From: Rubellimicrobium arenae
GTDB taxonomy: Bacteria > Pseudomonadota > Alphaproteobacteria > Rhodobacterales > Rhodobacteraceae
DNA length: 64,000 nucleotides
NCBI RefSeq assembly: GCF_017916275.1
Contig: NZ_JAFMST010000005.1
Span: forward strand, 1-64,000
Direction: 5' to 3'
In this document: piece by piece, positions 27,064 through 36,747 of the stretch
How the letters are laid out: each line of letters starts with the position of its first letter
How positions within the stretch are numbered: the first letter of the stretch is position 1
Made by a program: the position numbers and the translations under genes
The notes under the pieces: model-generated
Seen by the model: the letters and a program-made list of their open reading frames with translations, nothing else
Databases searched by the model: none
What the model was told of the DNA's origin: nothing

Positions 27064-27466
27064 GCGCGGGTCAGCCTACTCCTTCGTCCGGCGTTTCACG
27101 GGACCACGGAACGGACCTCCTCGAAGGTGGTTCGCCCGGAGGTCTTGCTTGTGGTGTCAAGAAAGACCGGGCGCCCCGGCCAACTCCCTTCCGAACTAGA
27201 GGGCAGGGGGGTGCAATATCAACCCCAAGCGGGACGATCGGTCACATGCCGCCCGAGCAAACGTTCCGTGATCTCAGGGTCACGTCCTTGCGGCCGCCGC
27301 GATCGCGTTTGGCGCGCCGCTCGCCTGTCCGGTCCCGACCTGACGACTGGTGCGGACGATTGGTCGCCGGGGCGCGGCGCCTTGCCCATGCTCTCGGGTC
27401 TTGGCCCGGTTCCCCGCCGACGCTATGGCGGGTGACCGTTTTCTCTCCGAGTCAGCAGGACGACCC
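27064..27466. other. non-coding divergent spacer between mrpA and tex
   Basis: About 400 nt. An open frame reaches back from tex to 27350, but the upstream residues do not resemble Tex. One inverted repeat is visible: GACCTCC at 27114-27120 against GGAGGTC at 27138-27144, in the leader side of mrpA. No clear promoter boxes, RNA gene or terminator was found. Confidence 0.5.
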
Positions 27467-29782
27467 ATGACCCAGGACGCCGCCCGCCGCATCCCTCACC
27501 TGATCGCCGCCGAGATCGGCGCCGGCGCCCCGCAGGTGGAGGCCGCGATCACGCTTTTGGACGGCGGCGCCACGGTCCCCTTCATCGCCCGCTATCGGAA
27601 GGAAGCCACCGGTGGGCTGGACGACACGCAGCTGCGGACCCTGTCCGAGCGCCTGACCTACCTGCGGGACATGGAGGCGCGGCGGGCGGCGATCGTCGGG
27701 TCGATCACCGGTCAGGGCAAGATGACGGACGAACTGGCCCGCTCGCTTGCCTCGGCCACGACCAAGGCCGAGCTCGAGGACATCTATCTGCCCTACAAGC
27801 CCAAGCGCCGCACCAAGGCGATGATCGCGCGCGAGAACGGTCTCCAGCCGCTGTTCGAGTCCATCCTGGCCGACCGCGCCGCGGACCCTGCAGCTCTGAC
27901 GGCGGCCTATGTCACCGAAGCCGTGCCCGACGCCAAGGCAGCCCTGGAGGGCGCGCGCGATATCCTGGCCGAGGGTCTGGCCGAGAATGCCGATCTTCTC
28001 GGCCGCCTGCGCGCCCACATGAGGCAGGTGGCGCGGCTCACGGCGAAGGTCGTGGACGGGAAAGCGGCCGAGGGCGCCAAGTTCTCGGACTACTTCGCCC
28101 ATTCGGAGGCCTGGGCCACCGCGCCGTCCCACCGCGTCCTGGCGATGCTGCGCGGACGGAACGAAGGCGCGCTCGCGGTCGACCTGGCCATCGACGACGA
28201 GGCCCCGCGTGGCGAAAGCCCGGCCGAAAGGACCTGCGCCGCGGCGCTGGGCGCCGCCGGAGCCGGCGCGGGCGACCGCTGGCTCCGCGAGGCGGCGAGC
28301 TGGGCGTGGCGTGTGAAGCTGCGGGGCTCGCTGTCCCTCGACCTGATGGTCGAGCTGCGCGAGCGGGCCGAGGAGGAGGCGATCCGCGTCTTCGCCCGGA
28401 ACCTCAAGGATCTGCTCCTGGCGGCGCCGGCCGGGGGCAAGGCGACCATGGGCCTCGATCCCGGCATCCGGACGGGCGTGAAGGTCGCGGTGGTCGATGC
28501 CACGGGCAAGGTCATGGCCACCGAGACCGTCTACCCCTTCCAGCCCAGGAACGACCTTCGCGGGGCCCAAGTCACCCTGGCGCAGCTCATCGCCAGGCAC
28601 GGAGTCAGGCTCATCGCCATCGGCAACGGCACAGCCAGCCGCGAGACCGAGAAGATGGTGGCCGACCTGCTGGCGCATCTGCCGGGCTCCGAAAAGCCGG
28701 TGAAGGTCATCGTGAGCGAGGCCGGCGCTTCGGTCTATTCCGCGTCCGAACTGGCCGCCAAGGAATTCCCGGATCTCGACGTCTCGCTTCGGGGCGCGGT
28801 TTCGATCGCCCGCCGCCTGCAGGATCCGCTGGCCGAGCTGGTGAAGATCGAGCCCAAGTCCATCGGGGTCGGCCAGTACCAGCACGACGTCGACCAGGGC
28901 CGCCTGGGTCGCTCCCTCGAAGCGGTGGTCGAGGATGCGGTGAACGCGGTGGGCGTGGACCTCAACACCGCGTCCGCGCCTCTTCTCGCGCGCGTGTCAG
29001 GCCTGGGGGCCTCGCTCGCGGCGTCCATCGTCGCCCACCGCGACCAGAACGGTCCGTTCCGCACCCGGCGCGATCTTCTCAAGGTGGCGCGGCTCGGGCC
29101 AAAGGCCTTCGAGCAGGCGGCGGGCTTCCTCCGCATCCCGGCGGGGGACGAGCCTCTCGACGCCTCGTCGGTCCACCCCGAAGCCTATGAGGTGGCCCGG
29201 AAGATCGTGAAAGCCTGCGGGCGGGACATCCGCGCCCTAATGGGCGATGCCGCCGCGCTCAAGAAGGTGGACCCGCGCGCCTTCGTGGATGACCGCTTCG
29301 GCCTGCCGACGGTCAAGGACATCCTGGCGGAGCTGGAAAAGCCCGGTCGCGATCCCCGGCCTTCGTTCAGGACGGCGACCTTCACCGAAGGTGTCGACGA
29401 GATCGGCGACCTCAGGCCAGGAATGCTCCTCGAGGGGACCGTGACCAACGTGGCGGCGTTCGGAGCCTTCGTCGACGTGGGCGTGCACCAGGACGGCCTC
29501 GTGCATGTGAGCCAGCTGGCCGACCGCTTCGTGAAGGACCCGCACGAGGTGGTGAAGGCCGGGGACGTGGTGAAGGTCCGCGTGGTCGAGGTCGACGTCC
29601 CGCGCAAGCGGATCGGCCTGACCATGAGGAGCGACTCGGGCGAGGCCCGGGAGCAGGCGCGCGAACGGGGCCAGGGCTCCGGCAAGGCTCCGGCCCGAGG
29701 TCCGTCGTCGGCATCGCCGAAGGGAGGCTCCTCGGGCGGCAACGCCTTCGCAGATGCGCTCAAGGGCAAGTTCGGCCGGTAG
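27467..29782 (+). CDS. tex: Tex-like S1 RNA-binding transcription accessory protein
   Basis: 771 residues, the usual Tex length. Order of domains: N-terminal helical Tex core ([19 protein letters not shown] at about 38-56), YqgF-homologous RNase-H-like fold ([20 protein letters not shown], then [14 protein letters not shown]), tandem helix-hairpin-helix ([20 protein letters not shown]) and an S1 domain near residues 645-715 ([34 protein letters not shown]). The tail is basic and glycine-rich. Tex binds nucleic acids and modulates transcription or RNA turnover; it is widely conserved. ATG at 27467 was chosen because homology begins there ([17 protein letters not shown]). The 3' end overlaps the convergent glycosyltransferase by 23 nt. 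Confidence 0.95.
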   Translation: MTQDAARRIPHLIAAEIGAGAPQVEAAITLLDGGATVPFIARYRKEATGGLDDTQLRTLSERLTYLRDMEARRAAIVGSITGQGKMTDELARSLASATTKAELEDIYLPYKPKRRTKAMIARENGLQPLFESILADRAADPAALTAAYVTEAVPDAKAALEGARDILAEGLAENADLLGRLRAHMRQVARLTAKVVDGKAAEGAKFSDYFAHSEAWATAPSHRVLAMLRGRNEGALAVDLAIDDEAPRGESPAERTCAAALGAAGAGAGDRWLREAASWAWRVKLRGSLSLDLMVELRERAEEEAIRVFARNLKDLLLAAPAGGKATMGLDPGIRTGVKVAVVDATGKVMATETVYPFQPRNDLRGAQVTLAQLIARHGVRLIAIGNGTASRETEKMVADLLAHLPGSEKPVKVIVSEAGASVYSASELAAKEFPDLDVSLRGAVSIARRLQDPLAELVKIEPKSIGVGQYQHDVDQGRLGRSLEAVVEDAVNAVGVDLNTASAPLLARVSGLGASLAASIVAHRDQNGPFRTRRDLLKVARLGPKAFEQAAGFLRIPAGDEPLDASSVHPEAYEVARKIVKACGRDIRALMGDAAALKKVDPRAFVDDRFGLPTVKDILAELEKPGRDPRPSFRTATFTEGVDEIGDLRPGMLLEGTVTNVAAFGAFVDVGVHQDGLVHVSQLADRFVKDPHEVVKAGDVVKVRVVEVDVPRKRIGLTMRSDSGEAREQARERGQGSGKAPARGPSSASPKGGSSGGNAFADALKGKFGR

Positions 29783-30848
29783 TCCGCCGCGCCGCTCCGT
29801 TTGGACCAGCCTCGACTTGGTCCAGCACGGTCCCCATGATGGCGGCGGTGTCGGACCAGGTCGGAAGGCGCAAGCCGGCCGCCTCGGCCCGCGTGGCAAG
29901 CTCGGTGCGAAGGGTGTCGTCGGTCAGGAGGTCCCGCAAGGCCCCGGCCAGAGCCTCCGGTGAATCCGGCGGGACGAGGAGCGCCGCCGATCCCACCGTG
30001 TCCGGGACCGCCCCGGCCCGGCAGGTCACGATGGGAAGCCCCGCCGCCAGAGCTTCGGCCAAGGCCATGCCGTAGCCCTCGTAGCGGGTGGCGAGCGTGA
30101 AGATCCGTGCCTCGCGGTAGCGGCGGGCGAGGTCGGCGTCCTCGACCTCGCCCGCCAGCAAGACCCGCGACCGGAGGCCGAGCTCGTCCACCAGCGACCG
30201 CAGTTCGTCGCGGACCTGCACCTCATGGGTCTTGCCCACGATCTCGGCCACCCAGTCCAGATCGGCGATCCGGGACAGGGCGCGGATCAGCACGTCATGC
30301 CCCTTTCGTCGCGCGAGCAGCCCCACCGACAGGATCAGCGGCTGCTCGGTCCCCAGAGGGCGTCGGCCGCGCGGTCCGTCATGCCCCGGGGGCGCGACCG
30401 TCACGAGCGACGGGTCGAGGCCGAAATCGGCCACGAGCACCCGGGCGGTATGCGCGCTTGGGACCACGACATGGGCCACATGCCGCAGGTTCGCAGCCTC
30501 CCGCGCGAGGAGATGGGCCGCACGCGCCGGCGGCAGGCCGGTTTCGAGCCCGAGGGGGTGGTGGACCATGGCGATGACCGGGCAGGCGAGGGAGGCCAGG
30601 ACCCCGGTGTCGATCGCGCCGAACACGAGCCCGTCGAGGATCAGCGGCCGATCGGAGGACAGGGCGCGCAGGGATTCGGCCGCAGCCCGGGCCTCCCCTT
30701 CGGAAGGGGCGGGATAGGAGGCCGGCAGCATAAGGTGCGCAACGTCCCGACCGGCGGCCCGCAACTCCTCAAGCAGCCGCCGTTCGTAGATGAAGCCGCC
30801 GGTCTTCTGACGGTGGTCGCCCGGGATGGCGAAGGCTGCCGGTCTCAT
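29760..30848 (-). CDS. glycosyltransferase family 4 protein
   Basis: 362 residues with two Rossmann-like halves of the GT-B fold. The N-terminal half starts [20 protein letters not shown]. The C-terminal half carries [20 protein letters not shown] and the donor-binding E-x7-E motif in [18 protein letters not shown]. It would transfer a sugar from a nucleotide sugar to an unknown acceptor in the cytoplasm. The ATG overlaps the stop of the ABC permease by four bases, so it is the last gene of an operon with an NMT1/THI5-type importer, an uncommon partner for a glycosyltransferase. Confidence 0.85.
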   Translation of the reverse strand: MRPAAFAIPGDHRQKTGGFIYERRLLEELRAAGRDVAHLMLPASYPAPSEGEARAAAESLRALSSDRPLILDGLVFGAIDTGVLASLACPVIAMVHHPLGLETGLPPARAAHLLAREAANLRHVAHVVVPSAHTARVLVADFGLDPSLVTVAPPGHDGPRGRRPLGTEQPLILSVGLLARRKGHDVLIRALSRIADLDWVAEIVGKTHEVQVRDELRSLVDELGLRSRVLLAGEVEDADLARRYREARIFTLATRYEGYGMALAEALAAGLPIVTCRAGAVPDTVGSAALLVPPDSPEALAGALRDLLTDDTLRTELATRAEAAGLRLPTWSDTAAIMGTVLDQVEAGPNGAARRTTGRTCP

Positions 30849-32422
30849 GGGGCGAGTTGCTCGGGCGCAAAGCGGGCCAGGAGCGCCCGTTCCAGGGCTG
30901 CGATCCCTGCATGGGCCGCCAGGGCCGCAAGGCCGATCAGGACGATGCTGCTCCAGAGCGCGGCATAGTCGGACGTCATCGCGGTCATGGCCATGTGGCT
31001 TCCCAGACCCCGTCCCGTGGCCAGCCATTCCGCGGTGGTCGTGGCCAGGATCGCCGCAGGGATCGACATGCGCGCCGATGCGCAGAGGGCCGGCAGCATG
31101 GCCGGAAGCTGCGCGATCGCCAGGCGCCGGATCCGCCCGGCATCGTAGCTGTCCAGGATGTCCAGGATCGGACGCGAAGCGTGGCGCAACCCGCTCAGGC
31201 AGGCGACGAGGGTCGGAAAGAACACCATGGCCGCGACGACGGCGATGGTTCCGGCCGGGCCGCGTCCCAGTCCGAGCACGATCAGCGGCGCCGTCACGAC
31301 GACCGGGATCGACCTCAGGGCCAGCGACAGGGGCAGCACCGCAGCCGCGAATGGGGGCGCGAGGACGAGAAGGGCGGCGAGCCCCGCTCCGGACGCGAGC
31401 CCTGCCAAAGCTCCGGGCAAGGCGTGGGACGCGGTCTCTCCCAGGGCCACCAGAAGGGTCTGCCGATGGACCGCCGCATCCGACCCCGCGACCAGATAGG
31501 CCCAGACATCCGCGGGCCGCTTGGCGAAGAAGGGCGACAGGGCCAAGGCGTCCATGAGACCCTGCCAGAGCAGCAGGACGAACCCCATGAGGCCCAGCAG
31601 AGCAAGCCCTCGGGCAGCCGGGCTCCGGACGGGCGGGTCGGGCGGCGGGGCGAGGAGAACAGGGGGTGGAATGATGTCGAGGCGTCGCCCCAGCACGCCG
31701 AGGCCGCCATGGACGGCCATCGCGGAAGCCGCGGCGACCGTGGCGATCGTCCAGGCGCCGACCACGTCGAGCGACCGGATCGCCTGGATCGTGAGCACGC
31801 CCAAACCCCGTTCGGCCCCCGTGAACTCTCCGACCATCGCGCCGAGGAGAGCGGCCGGAGCGGCGATCTGCAAGGCCGCCAGAAGGTAAGGGACCGACGC
31901 AGGCAGACGGACCTGCCAGAGCTCGGCCCAGCGTGTCCGTCCATAGCTGCGGACGAGGTCGAACCAGCTGGCCGGCGCCGCCCGCAGTCCCACGAGGACA
32001 GTGGTAAAGGTGGTGTGGACCACCGCCAGCGCCGCCAGCGCGACCTGTGGACCGATTCCGGGGCCAAGGATCACCCGGAGCACCGGCCCGGTAGCCACCA
32101 GCGGCAGGCAGAACAGGAGAAGCGAGATCGTGGTGAGCGGTCGTTCCACACGCGGTGCCAGCACGGCCGTCAGCGCGAGCCCAAGCCCGACGGCCACCCC
32201 CAGCGCAAATCCCAGCGCCCCGGCCCTCAGGGTGGCCAGCAGGGCGCGCAGCAGCAGCCCTCCGTCCAGTCGCAGGCGCTCCAGGATCTGGCTCGGCCCC
32301 GCAAGGACGAAGTGACTCTGCGAGGCCTGCGAGGCGCCTTCCCAGGCCAGGAGCAGGCCAAGGACGCCAGCGCCCTGCAGCCATGGCCCCGGGCGCAGGG
32401 GAACGAGGGCCTGTCCCGTCAT
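30845..32422 (-). CDS. ABC transporter permease with two fused membrane domains (SsuC/TauC type)
   Basis: 525 residues. Two copies of the BPD_transp_1 domain lie in tandem, about 60-255 and 330-510. The first EAA-like loop is in YGRTRWAELWQVRLPASVPY and the second in YDAGRIRRLAIAQLPAMLPA. Normally such permeases are single-domain homodimers; here one chain supplies both halves. ATG at 32422 overlaps the ATPase stop by four bases. Together with the ATPase and the binding protein it imports a small organic molecule; the family covers sulfonates, taurine, nitrate, pyrimidine and riboflavin precursors. Confidence 0.88.
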   Translation of the reverse strand: MTGQALVPLRPGPWLQGAGVLGLLLAWEGASQASQSHFVLAGPSQILERLRLDGGLLLRALLATLRAGALGFALGVAVGLGLALTAVLAPRVERPLTTISLLLFCLPLVATGPVLRVILGPGIGPQVALAALAVVHTTFTTVLVGLRAAPASWFDLVRSYGRTRWAELWQVRLPASVPYLLAALQIAAPAALLGAMVGEFTGAERGLGVLTIQAIRSLDVVGAWTIATVAAASAMAVHGGLGVLGRRLDIIPPPVLLAPPPDPPVRSPAARGLALLGLMGFVLLLWQGLMDALALSPFFAKRPADVWAYLVAGSDAAVHRQTLLVALGETASHALPGALAGLASGAGLAALLVLAPPFAAAVLPLSLALRSIPVVVTAPLIVLGLGRGPAGTIAVVAAMVFFPTLVACLSGLRHASRPILDILDSYDAGRIRRLAIAQLPAMLPALCASARMSIPAAILATTTAEWLATGRGLGSHMAMTAMTSDYAALWSSIVLIGLAALAAHAGIAALERALLARFAPEQLAP

Positions 32423-33213
32423 TGCGCCGCCAGTCGCTGGTCGCCGCCACTGTCCCGCAGCGCGGCGGACACTTCGTCGCAGAAGGCGTGGAACCGGTTG
32501 GAGCCGATGCCCGTCCCGCGCGGCCACGGCAGGTCGATGGCGATGTCCGCCGCGACCCGGGCCGGCCGGGGCGTGAGCACCACGACGCGGTCCGACAGCC
32601 GCACGGCCTCGGCCACCGAATGGGTGACGAGCAACGTGGTCGTCCCCTGCGCCTGCCAGAGCGGGGCGAGATCCTGATGAAGTTGCCCGCGCGTCAATTC
32701 ATCCACGGCACCGAAAGGTTCATCGAGCAGCAGAAGACGGGGCCTGCCCGCGAGGGCCCGCGCGATGGCCACCCGCTGTCGCATTCCACCCGACAGCTCC
32801 GCGGGCCGGCGCTCCTCGAACCCGGACAGGCCGACCAGGGCGATAAGCGCGTCCACCGCGGTCCTGTCGCGTTGCAAGCCCGCCAGAGCGCGGCCCAGCG
32901 CCACGTTTCCGCGCACGCTGCGCCAGGGCAGCAGGGCCGCATCCTGGAAGGCGACGGCAAGATCGCCCCGGGCGCGGACTGCCTCCGGCGTTTCATCTCC
33001 GATCCGCAAGGATCCGGAGGTGGGCGTCTCCAGCCCCGCCACAAGGCGCAGCAGGGTGGATTTCCCACAGCCCGACGGACCGACCAGCGCCGTTGTGCGT
33101 CCGGCCTCGACCCGCAGGTTGAGATCCACCAGAGCCTCGATCCGATGAGGGCCGTGGCCGTAGCTCTTGCTCAGGTCCCGAACCTCGATGCTTGGCGGTC
33201 GGTCAGTTGCCAT
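32419..33213 (-). CDS. ABC transporter ATP-binding protein (SsuB/TauB type)
   Basis: 264 residues. Walker A is GPSGCGKST, the signature is LSGGMRQRVAIARAL, Walker B is RLLLLDEPFGAVDE and the switch histidine is in VTHSVAEAV. These features match ATPases of the nitrate/sulfonate/taurine class. ATG at 33213 was chosen since RDLSKSYG follows at the usual distance; it overlaps the end of the binding-protein gene by 11 nt. Confidence 0.92.
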   Translation of the reverse strand: MATDRPPSIEVRDLSKSYGHGPHRIEALVDLNLRVEAGRTTALVGPSGCGKSTLLRLVAGLETPTSGSLRIGDETPEAVRARGDLAVAFQDAALLPWRSVRGNVALGRALAGLQRDRTAVDALIALVGLSGFEERRPAELSGGMRQRVAIARALAGRPRLLLLDEPFGAVDELTRGQLHQDLAPLWQAQGTTTLLVTHSVAEAVRLSDRVVVLTPRPARVAADIAIDLPWPRGTGIGSNRFHAFCDEVSAALRDSGGDQRLAAQ

Positions 33214-34198
33214 GCACCTCCTCCAGGACGGACCGGTCCCACAGGTCCGGGCCGACCTCCTGGCCGAGCAGGGCCAGCGTGCGGATGTTCGCCTCGACGG
33301 ATTCGTCCGTGAACCAGCCAAAGCCGTGCGCGTCCGTGACGTCCGTGAACATCAGGGGAAGCTGACGCTCGGCCTGGATGCGCTGGGCCTCCGGGTCAAG
33401 GCCGAGGTCCGGGAACATCTCGACCGTCAGCGCGGCTGCGGCGGCCGGGTCCTTGCGATAGTCCTGCCAGCCCCGGGCCTCGCCCCTGAGAAGCTTCACG
33501 ATCTCGTCCCGGCGCTGGGCCAGGCTGTCCTCGGTGGCGATGTAGGTCTGCGCGTGGATCTCGTAGCCATGATCCGCCATCAGCATGACCACGCTGTCCA
33601 CCCCCTGGACGGCCATCGCCACCGGCAGGTCCGTCGCCCAGCAGAGCAGGCAGTCGGCCTGGCCCTGGAGCAGCGGCGCCGCGTCGTACTGGGTCGGCAC
33701 GATCTCGATGGCGGTGGCATCGATGCCGTTGAGCGCGCACAGCGCGTCGAGGACCGGACGATTGATGAGCGCCATGCCCAGCCGCTTGCCCAGGAGGTCG
33801 CGGGGCTCATGCACGGGGTTTGCGGGCAGGGACGCGATGCAGAACGGGTTCTTCTGCATGGCCACTCCGATGATCCGGAACGGAGCCCCCTGCGCGACCG
33901 CGGCCGCGTCGTAGTCCGCCGCCCCGCGCCCCAGCAGCGCCTGCCCGGCGACCAGCGGGGGCGCGACAGGCGCATTGGGGCCTCCGGGCAGCAACGTGAC
34001 ATCCAGCCCTTGCTCGGCCCAATATCCGTTCCGAAGCGCGATGTAGCTGCCTCCGAACTGGACCGAGTGGAGCCAGGACAGTTGCATCGCCACCGGGATG
34101 CCTTGGGCGTGGGTCGGCCGGACCCCCAGGAGCCCGGAGCCAAGCAGCGAACCGGCGGTGAACAGCAATTGGCGGCGGGTGGGCGCAGATCGGGTCAT
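33203..34198 (-). CDS. ABC transporter substrate-binding protein, NMT1/THI5-like
   Basis: 331 residues. The N-terminus carries TRRQLLFTAGSLLGSGLLG, a twin-arginine-like signal with cleavage near AHA (THAQG). The mature part has VAMQLSWLHSVQFGGSYIAL and GYWAEQGLDVTLLPGGPNAP, typical of the SsuA/THI5 family, and MADHGYEIHAQTYIATEDSL. It captures a small ligand in the periplasm. Candidates in this family include thiamin pyrimidines, riboflavin, sulfonates and nitrate; no riboswitch or metabolic neighbour decides between them. A GGAGGAG ribosome site stands before the ATG. It leads the operon ending with the glycosyltransferase. Confidence 0.85.
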   Translation of the reverse strand: MTRSAPTRRQLLFTAGSLLGSGLLGVRPTHAQGIPVAMQLSWLHSVQFGGSYIALRNGYWAEQGLDVTLLPGGPNAPVAPPLVAGQALLGRGAADYDAAAVAQGAPFRIIGVAMQKNPFCIASLPANPVHEPRDLLGKRLGMALINRPVLDALCALNGIDATAIEIVPTQYDAAPLLQGQADCLLCWATDLPVAMAVQGVDSVVMLMADHGYEIHAQTYIATEDSLAQRRDEIVKLLRGEARGWQDYRKDPAAAAALTVEMFPDLGLDPEAQRIQAERQLPLMFTDVTDAHGFGWFTDESVEANIRTLALLGQEVGPDLWDRSVLEEVHGN

Positions 34199-34256
34199 CG
34201 CGGTCTCCTCCTGTCCTTCATGCTACGGCGTCCATTGACCTAAGGGAAGCGAAGCG

Positions 34257-34273
34257 TGGTCCTGTTCGGACCA
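34257..34273 (-). repeat. short inverted repeat upstream of the NMT1-type binding protein
   Basis: TGGTCC (34257-34262) and GGACCA (34268-34273) form 6-bp arms around a 5-nt loop, 59 nt ahead of the binding-protein start on the minus strand. No T run follows. It could be a weak terminator after the upstream gene, a leader hairpin or an operator; the sequence does not decide. Confidence 0.3.
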
Positions 34274-34291
34274 AGGGCCTGGTGCAAAGGT

Positions 34292-35899
34292 TCAGCGCGG
34301 CCCGGACGTGGTCAAAGCCTCCACGAGGTGGTCGCGGACCTCCTCCATCGGCCATGGCGCGACGTCCCCGGCCGGCACGAGCCCGGGCGTCCAGCCCCAG
34401 CCCTTGAAGGCGGCGATCAGATCGGGCGGGCCGATCAGGTGCATGGGCACGTCCGATCCCTCGATCCCCGACACGAAACCCGCAGGGGGGTGGTCGCCCA
34501 GCACCAGAAGAAGGGGCCGCGGGTCCGGCGCGAGCGCCGCCCAATCCATCACGGTCCGGAGCGAATAGTCGAGCGACCTGCGATACTGGTCCCGCACGCG
34601 CGCCTCGTCCGCCCAGACCTCCTCGGGCGAGGGGCCGGCGCTGGCCTGGTCGGCGAAGATCCGGCCGTCGCCCACCTCGGTCCAGGGCACCAGCCGCGGC
34701 ACCGGCGTCCAGGGGGCATGGGAGGAGATCAGCGCGATCTCGACGAACAGGGGCTCGTGCTGCGGTCCGATCCTGTCGCGAAAGGCCGAAAGCACGTACT
34801 GGTCCGGCATCGTCACCCAGTTGAAGGGCGGGCCTTCGTACCCGAGCTTCGCGGCGTTGAGCTGGGTCCGAAAGCCGAGTTTGCCGCCCTCGGGCCAGGG
34901 CAGGACGATGGCTGGCTCCACGGCGGCTGGGTGGCGGCCCGACGCCGCGCCCAGGTGCCAGAGCGTGCGGCGGGGGCTGGCCAGCAGCGCGCCATAGCGC
35001 CGCTGGTCCGAGATCCGAAGGCCGGAGGCCAGCGTCGCATGAGCGAGCCAGCTCTGCCCGCCCTCGACCGGCGAGACGAGCCAGCCCGACAGGCTGGCCA
35101 GGCCCGCGCGCCGGAGCTTTCCCTCGGCCTCGCGAAGCGAACCCATATGGGTCGGGGCGTAGAGGGCGTTGTCGAAGCTCGCGCGGCCGTAGCTTTCGAC
35201 AAAGATGACGATGAGGTCGCGCGTCCCCAGGCGGTCGAAGAGGTCATCCCGCCCGGCATAGGGATCGCGCCGTGCCGCTTGGGCAAAGTCGGCGAACGCG
35301 GCGCGGGACCGGGCGAGGTCCCGGACATGTTCCGCTGCGACGCGGGTCGTGAAGGCCGAGCCGGGCGGGTTGATCCCACGCCACGCGCCGAGGTGCAGGC
35401 CGGTCTCGCTGATCGCCAGCATCGCGAAGTTTGCCGCCACGAGGCCGGCGATCCATCGCCCGCGCGGGGCCAGCCCGAGCGCGGCCCACACCCCCAGCGC
35501 CCACACCAGCGCAGCCAGCGTTCCCATCAACGCGAGTCCGAGGCCCGCCAGCAGGCCCAGTGTGATCCATGGCCCGGCGATCCCATGCAGCAGCCGCAGT
35601 CCTGCCGGGACAAGTTGCATGTCGGTCAGGGGATCGAACATCCGGCCAAAGGCGATGGTGGTTCCGAGGTCCGCAAACTTCAGGGTGATGATGGCCGCGA
35701 GGAGAGATCCAAGGCCCCATCGAAGGGCACGCCGCCCCCGACCCCGTTCGCCCAGCGCCGCGAGCCCCAGCGTCAGCACCGGCAGTTCGAGCGGAACGAG
35801 GGTCAGGGCCCCCCAGGTCAGCGCGCCCGGATGGTTCGGCTGGATGAGCGCCAGATGCAGGATGGCGGCGGCGAGGAGACGTCGGGCTACCGTTCCCAC
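34292..35899 (-). CDS. sulfatase-fold membrane protein, possible phosphoglycerol/phosphoethanolamine-type transferase
   Basis: 535 residues from a GTG that overlaps the phosphatidyltransferase gene by 13 nt. About five hydrophobic segments fill residues 1-190, followed by a periplasmic alkaline-phosphatase-superfamily domain. The domain opens with DLIVIFVESYGRASFDNALY, carries GGQSWLAHATLASGLRISDQ and ends with LLLVLGDHPPAGFV, the metal-binding motif of the fold. Related enzymes hydrolyse sulfate esters or move phosphate-containing head groups onto glycans or lipids. Coupling to a CDP-alcohol phosphatidyltransferase gene suggests envelope or lipid modification. The exact reaction is not known. 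The start codon is a choice; no ATG lies near. Confidence 0.65.
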   Translation of the reverse strand: MGTVARRLLAAAILHLALIQPNHPGALTWGALTLVPLELPVLTLGLAALGERGRGRRALRWGLGSLLAAIITLKFADLGTTIAFGRMFDPLTDMQLVPAGLRLLHGIAGPWITLGLLAGLGLALMGTLAALVWALGVWAALGLAPRGRWIAGLVAANFAMLAISETGLHLGAWRGINPPGSAFTTRVAAEHVRDLARSRAAFADFAQAARRDPYAGRDDLFDRLGTRDLIVIFVESYGRASFDNALYAPTHMGSLREAEGKLRRAGLASLSGWLVSPVEGGQSWLAHATLASGLRISDQRRYGALLASPRRTLWHLGAASGRHPAAVEPAIVLPWPEGGKLGFRTQLNAAKLGYEGPPFNWVTMPDQYVLSAFRDRIGPQHEPLFVEIALISSHAPWTPVPRLVPWTEVGDGRIFADQASAGPSPEEVWADEARVRDQYRRSLDYSLRTVMDWAALAPDPRPLLLVLGDHPPAGFVSGIEGSDVPMHLIGPPDLIAAFKGWGWTPGLVPAGDVAPWPMEEVRDHLVEALTTSGPR

Positions 35900-36678
35900 G
35901 CCCGGCTCCGCCCCGAGGCAAGCTCGCGGATGTCCGTGCCGAAGGACCAGGCGAGCAGCAGGGTCGCGACAGCGCCAAGGATACCCGACAGCGGGGGCTG
36001 AACGAGCGGGGACAGCAGCGCCACCAGGGTCGCGATCTGGATCACGCAGACGGCCTTGCGGCGACGCCGCTGGGTCAGGGGGGCGGCAAGCCAGGGCAGG
36101 GGCCAACTCGCCAGGACGAAAAGGTACCGCATCAGGCCGAGCAGCAGGATCCACGGCCCCGCTTCCTGCATCCGCAGGATCGCGATCGACAGGAGGGCGG
36201 CGAAAACGGCATCCACCTCCATGTCGAACCGGGCGCCGAACGCGGTCGCAAGCCCCGTGCGGCGGGCCAGCATTCCGTCGACACCGTCAAGAGCGAGCGC
36301 GATCGCCGCCCCACCCGCCAGCAGCCACGACGTCGATGATGCGGAGTCCGGAGGAAAGACGATAGGGACGGACAACAGGCTGGCCAGCGCCGCGCGAAGC
36401 AGCGTCACGAGGTTGGCCAGTCCCAGGAGCGGCGGCGACCAGTGTCGGCCGAAGGACATCACGATCACGGTGGAGATGATCAGGTGCGCGCCCACCGCGA
36501 CAGGTCCTCCTCCGGGCGCGAGGGTAGACCCCGCCAACCAGACCGGGGGAAGCAGGATCAGGGCGGCCAGTCCGGCGCGGAGCGCAGCCGTCCGCGCGCC
36601 GAAGAGTGACCTTGGGGCATGGCCGCTGCGGAGCATGGCTCCAGCAAGTCCGTCTTTCTGCCCACGCGTCAAGATCAT
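35887..36678 (-). CDS. CDP-alcohol phosphatidyltransferase family protein
   Basis: 263 residues with about six to seven membrane segments. The family motif D-G-x2-A-R-x8-G-x3-D-x3-D is complete: DGMLARRTGLATAFGARFDM, then EVD. These enzymes join a CDP-activated diacylglycerol (or CDP-alcohol) to an alcohol head group in the inner membrane. The N-terminal 60 residues are longer than in PgsA or PssA, so the substrate is open. ATG at 36678. The gene is coupled to the sulfatase-fold gene and divergent from cytochrome b561, with a perfect 8-bp inverted repeat in the spacer. Confidence 0.8.
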   Translation of the reverse strand: MILTRGQKDGLAGAMLRSGHAPRSLFGARTAALRAGLAALILLPPVWLAGSTLAPGGGPVAVGAHLIISTVIVMSFGRHWSPPLLGLANLVTLLRAALASLLSVPIVFPPDSASSTSWLLAGGAAIALALDGVDGMLARRTGLATAFGARFDMEVDAVFAALLSIAILRMQEAGPWILLLGLMRYLFVLASWPLPWLAAPLTQRRRRKAVCVIQIATLVALLSPLVQPPLSGILGAVATLLLAWSFGTDIRELASGRSRAWER

Positions 36679-36686
36679 GACGCAAG

Positions 36687-36706
36687 CGGCTTCGAAATCG
36701 AAGCCG
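36687..36706. promoter_or_regulatory. inverted repeat in the divergent spacer, candidate operator
   Basis: CGGCTTCG-AAAT-CGAAGCCG has perfect 8-bp arms around four A/T bases. It fills the centre of the 69-nt gap between the phosphatidyltransferase (start 36678) and the cytochrome b561 (start 36748). A dimeric regulator there could control both genes. No known consensus was recognised. Confidence 0.4.
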
Positions 36707-36747
36707 GCCCTGTTAGGATGGCGAAGTGAACCTCCGGGGGATTGCGC

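Noticed and set aside
34199-34291. Possible TPP or FMN riboswitch upstream of the NMT1/THI5-type binding protein
   Set aside because: The conserved riboswitch cores (for example CTGAGA and the later ACCTGA helix of the TPP switch) are not present in the 93-nt gap; only a short hairpin is.
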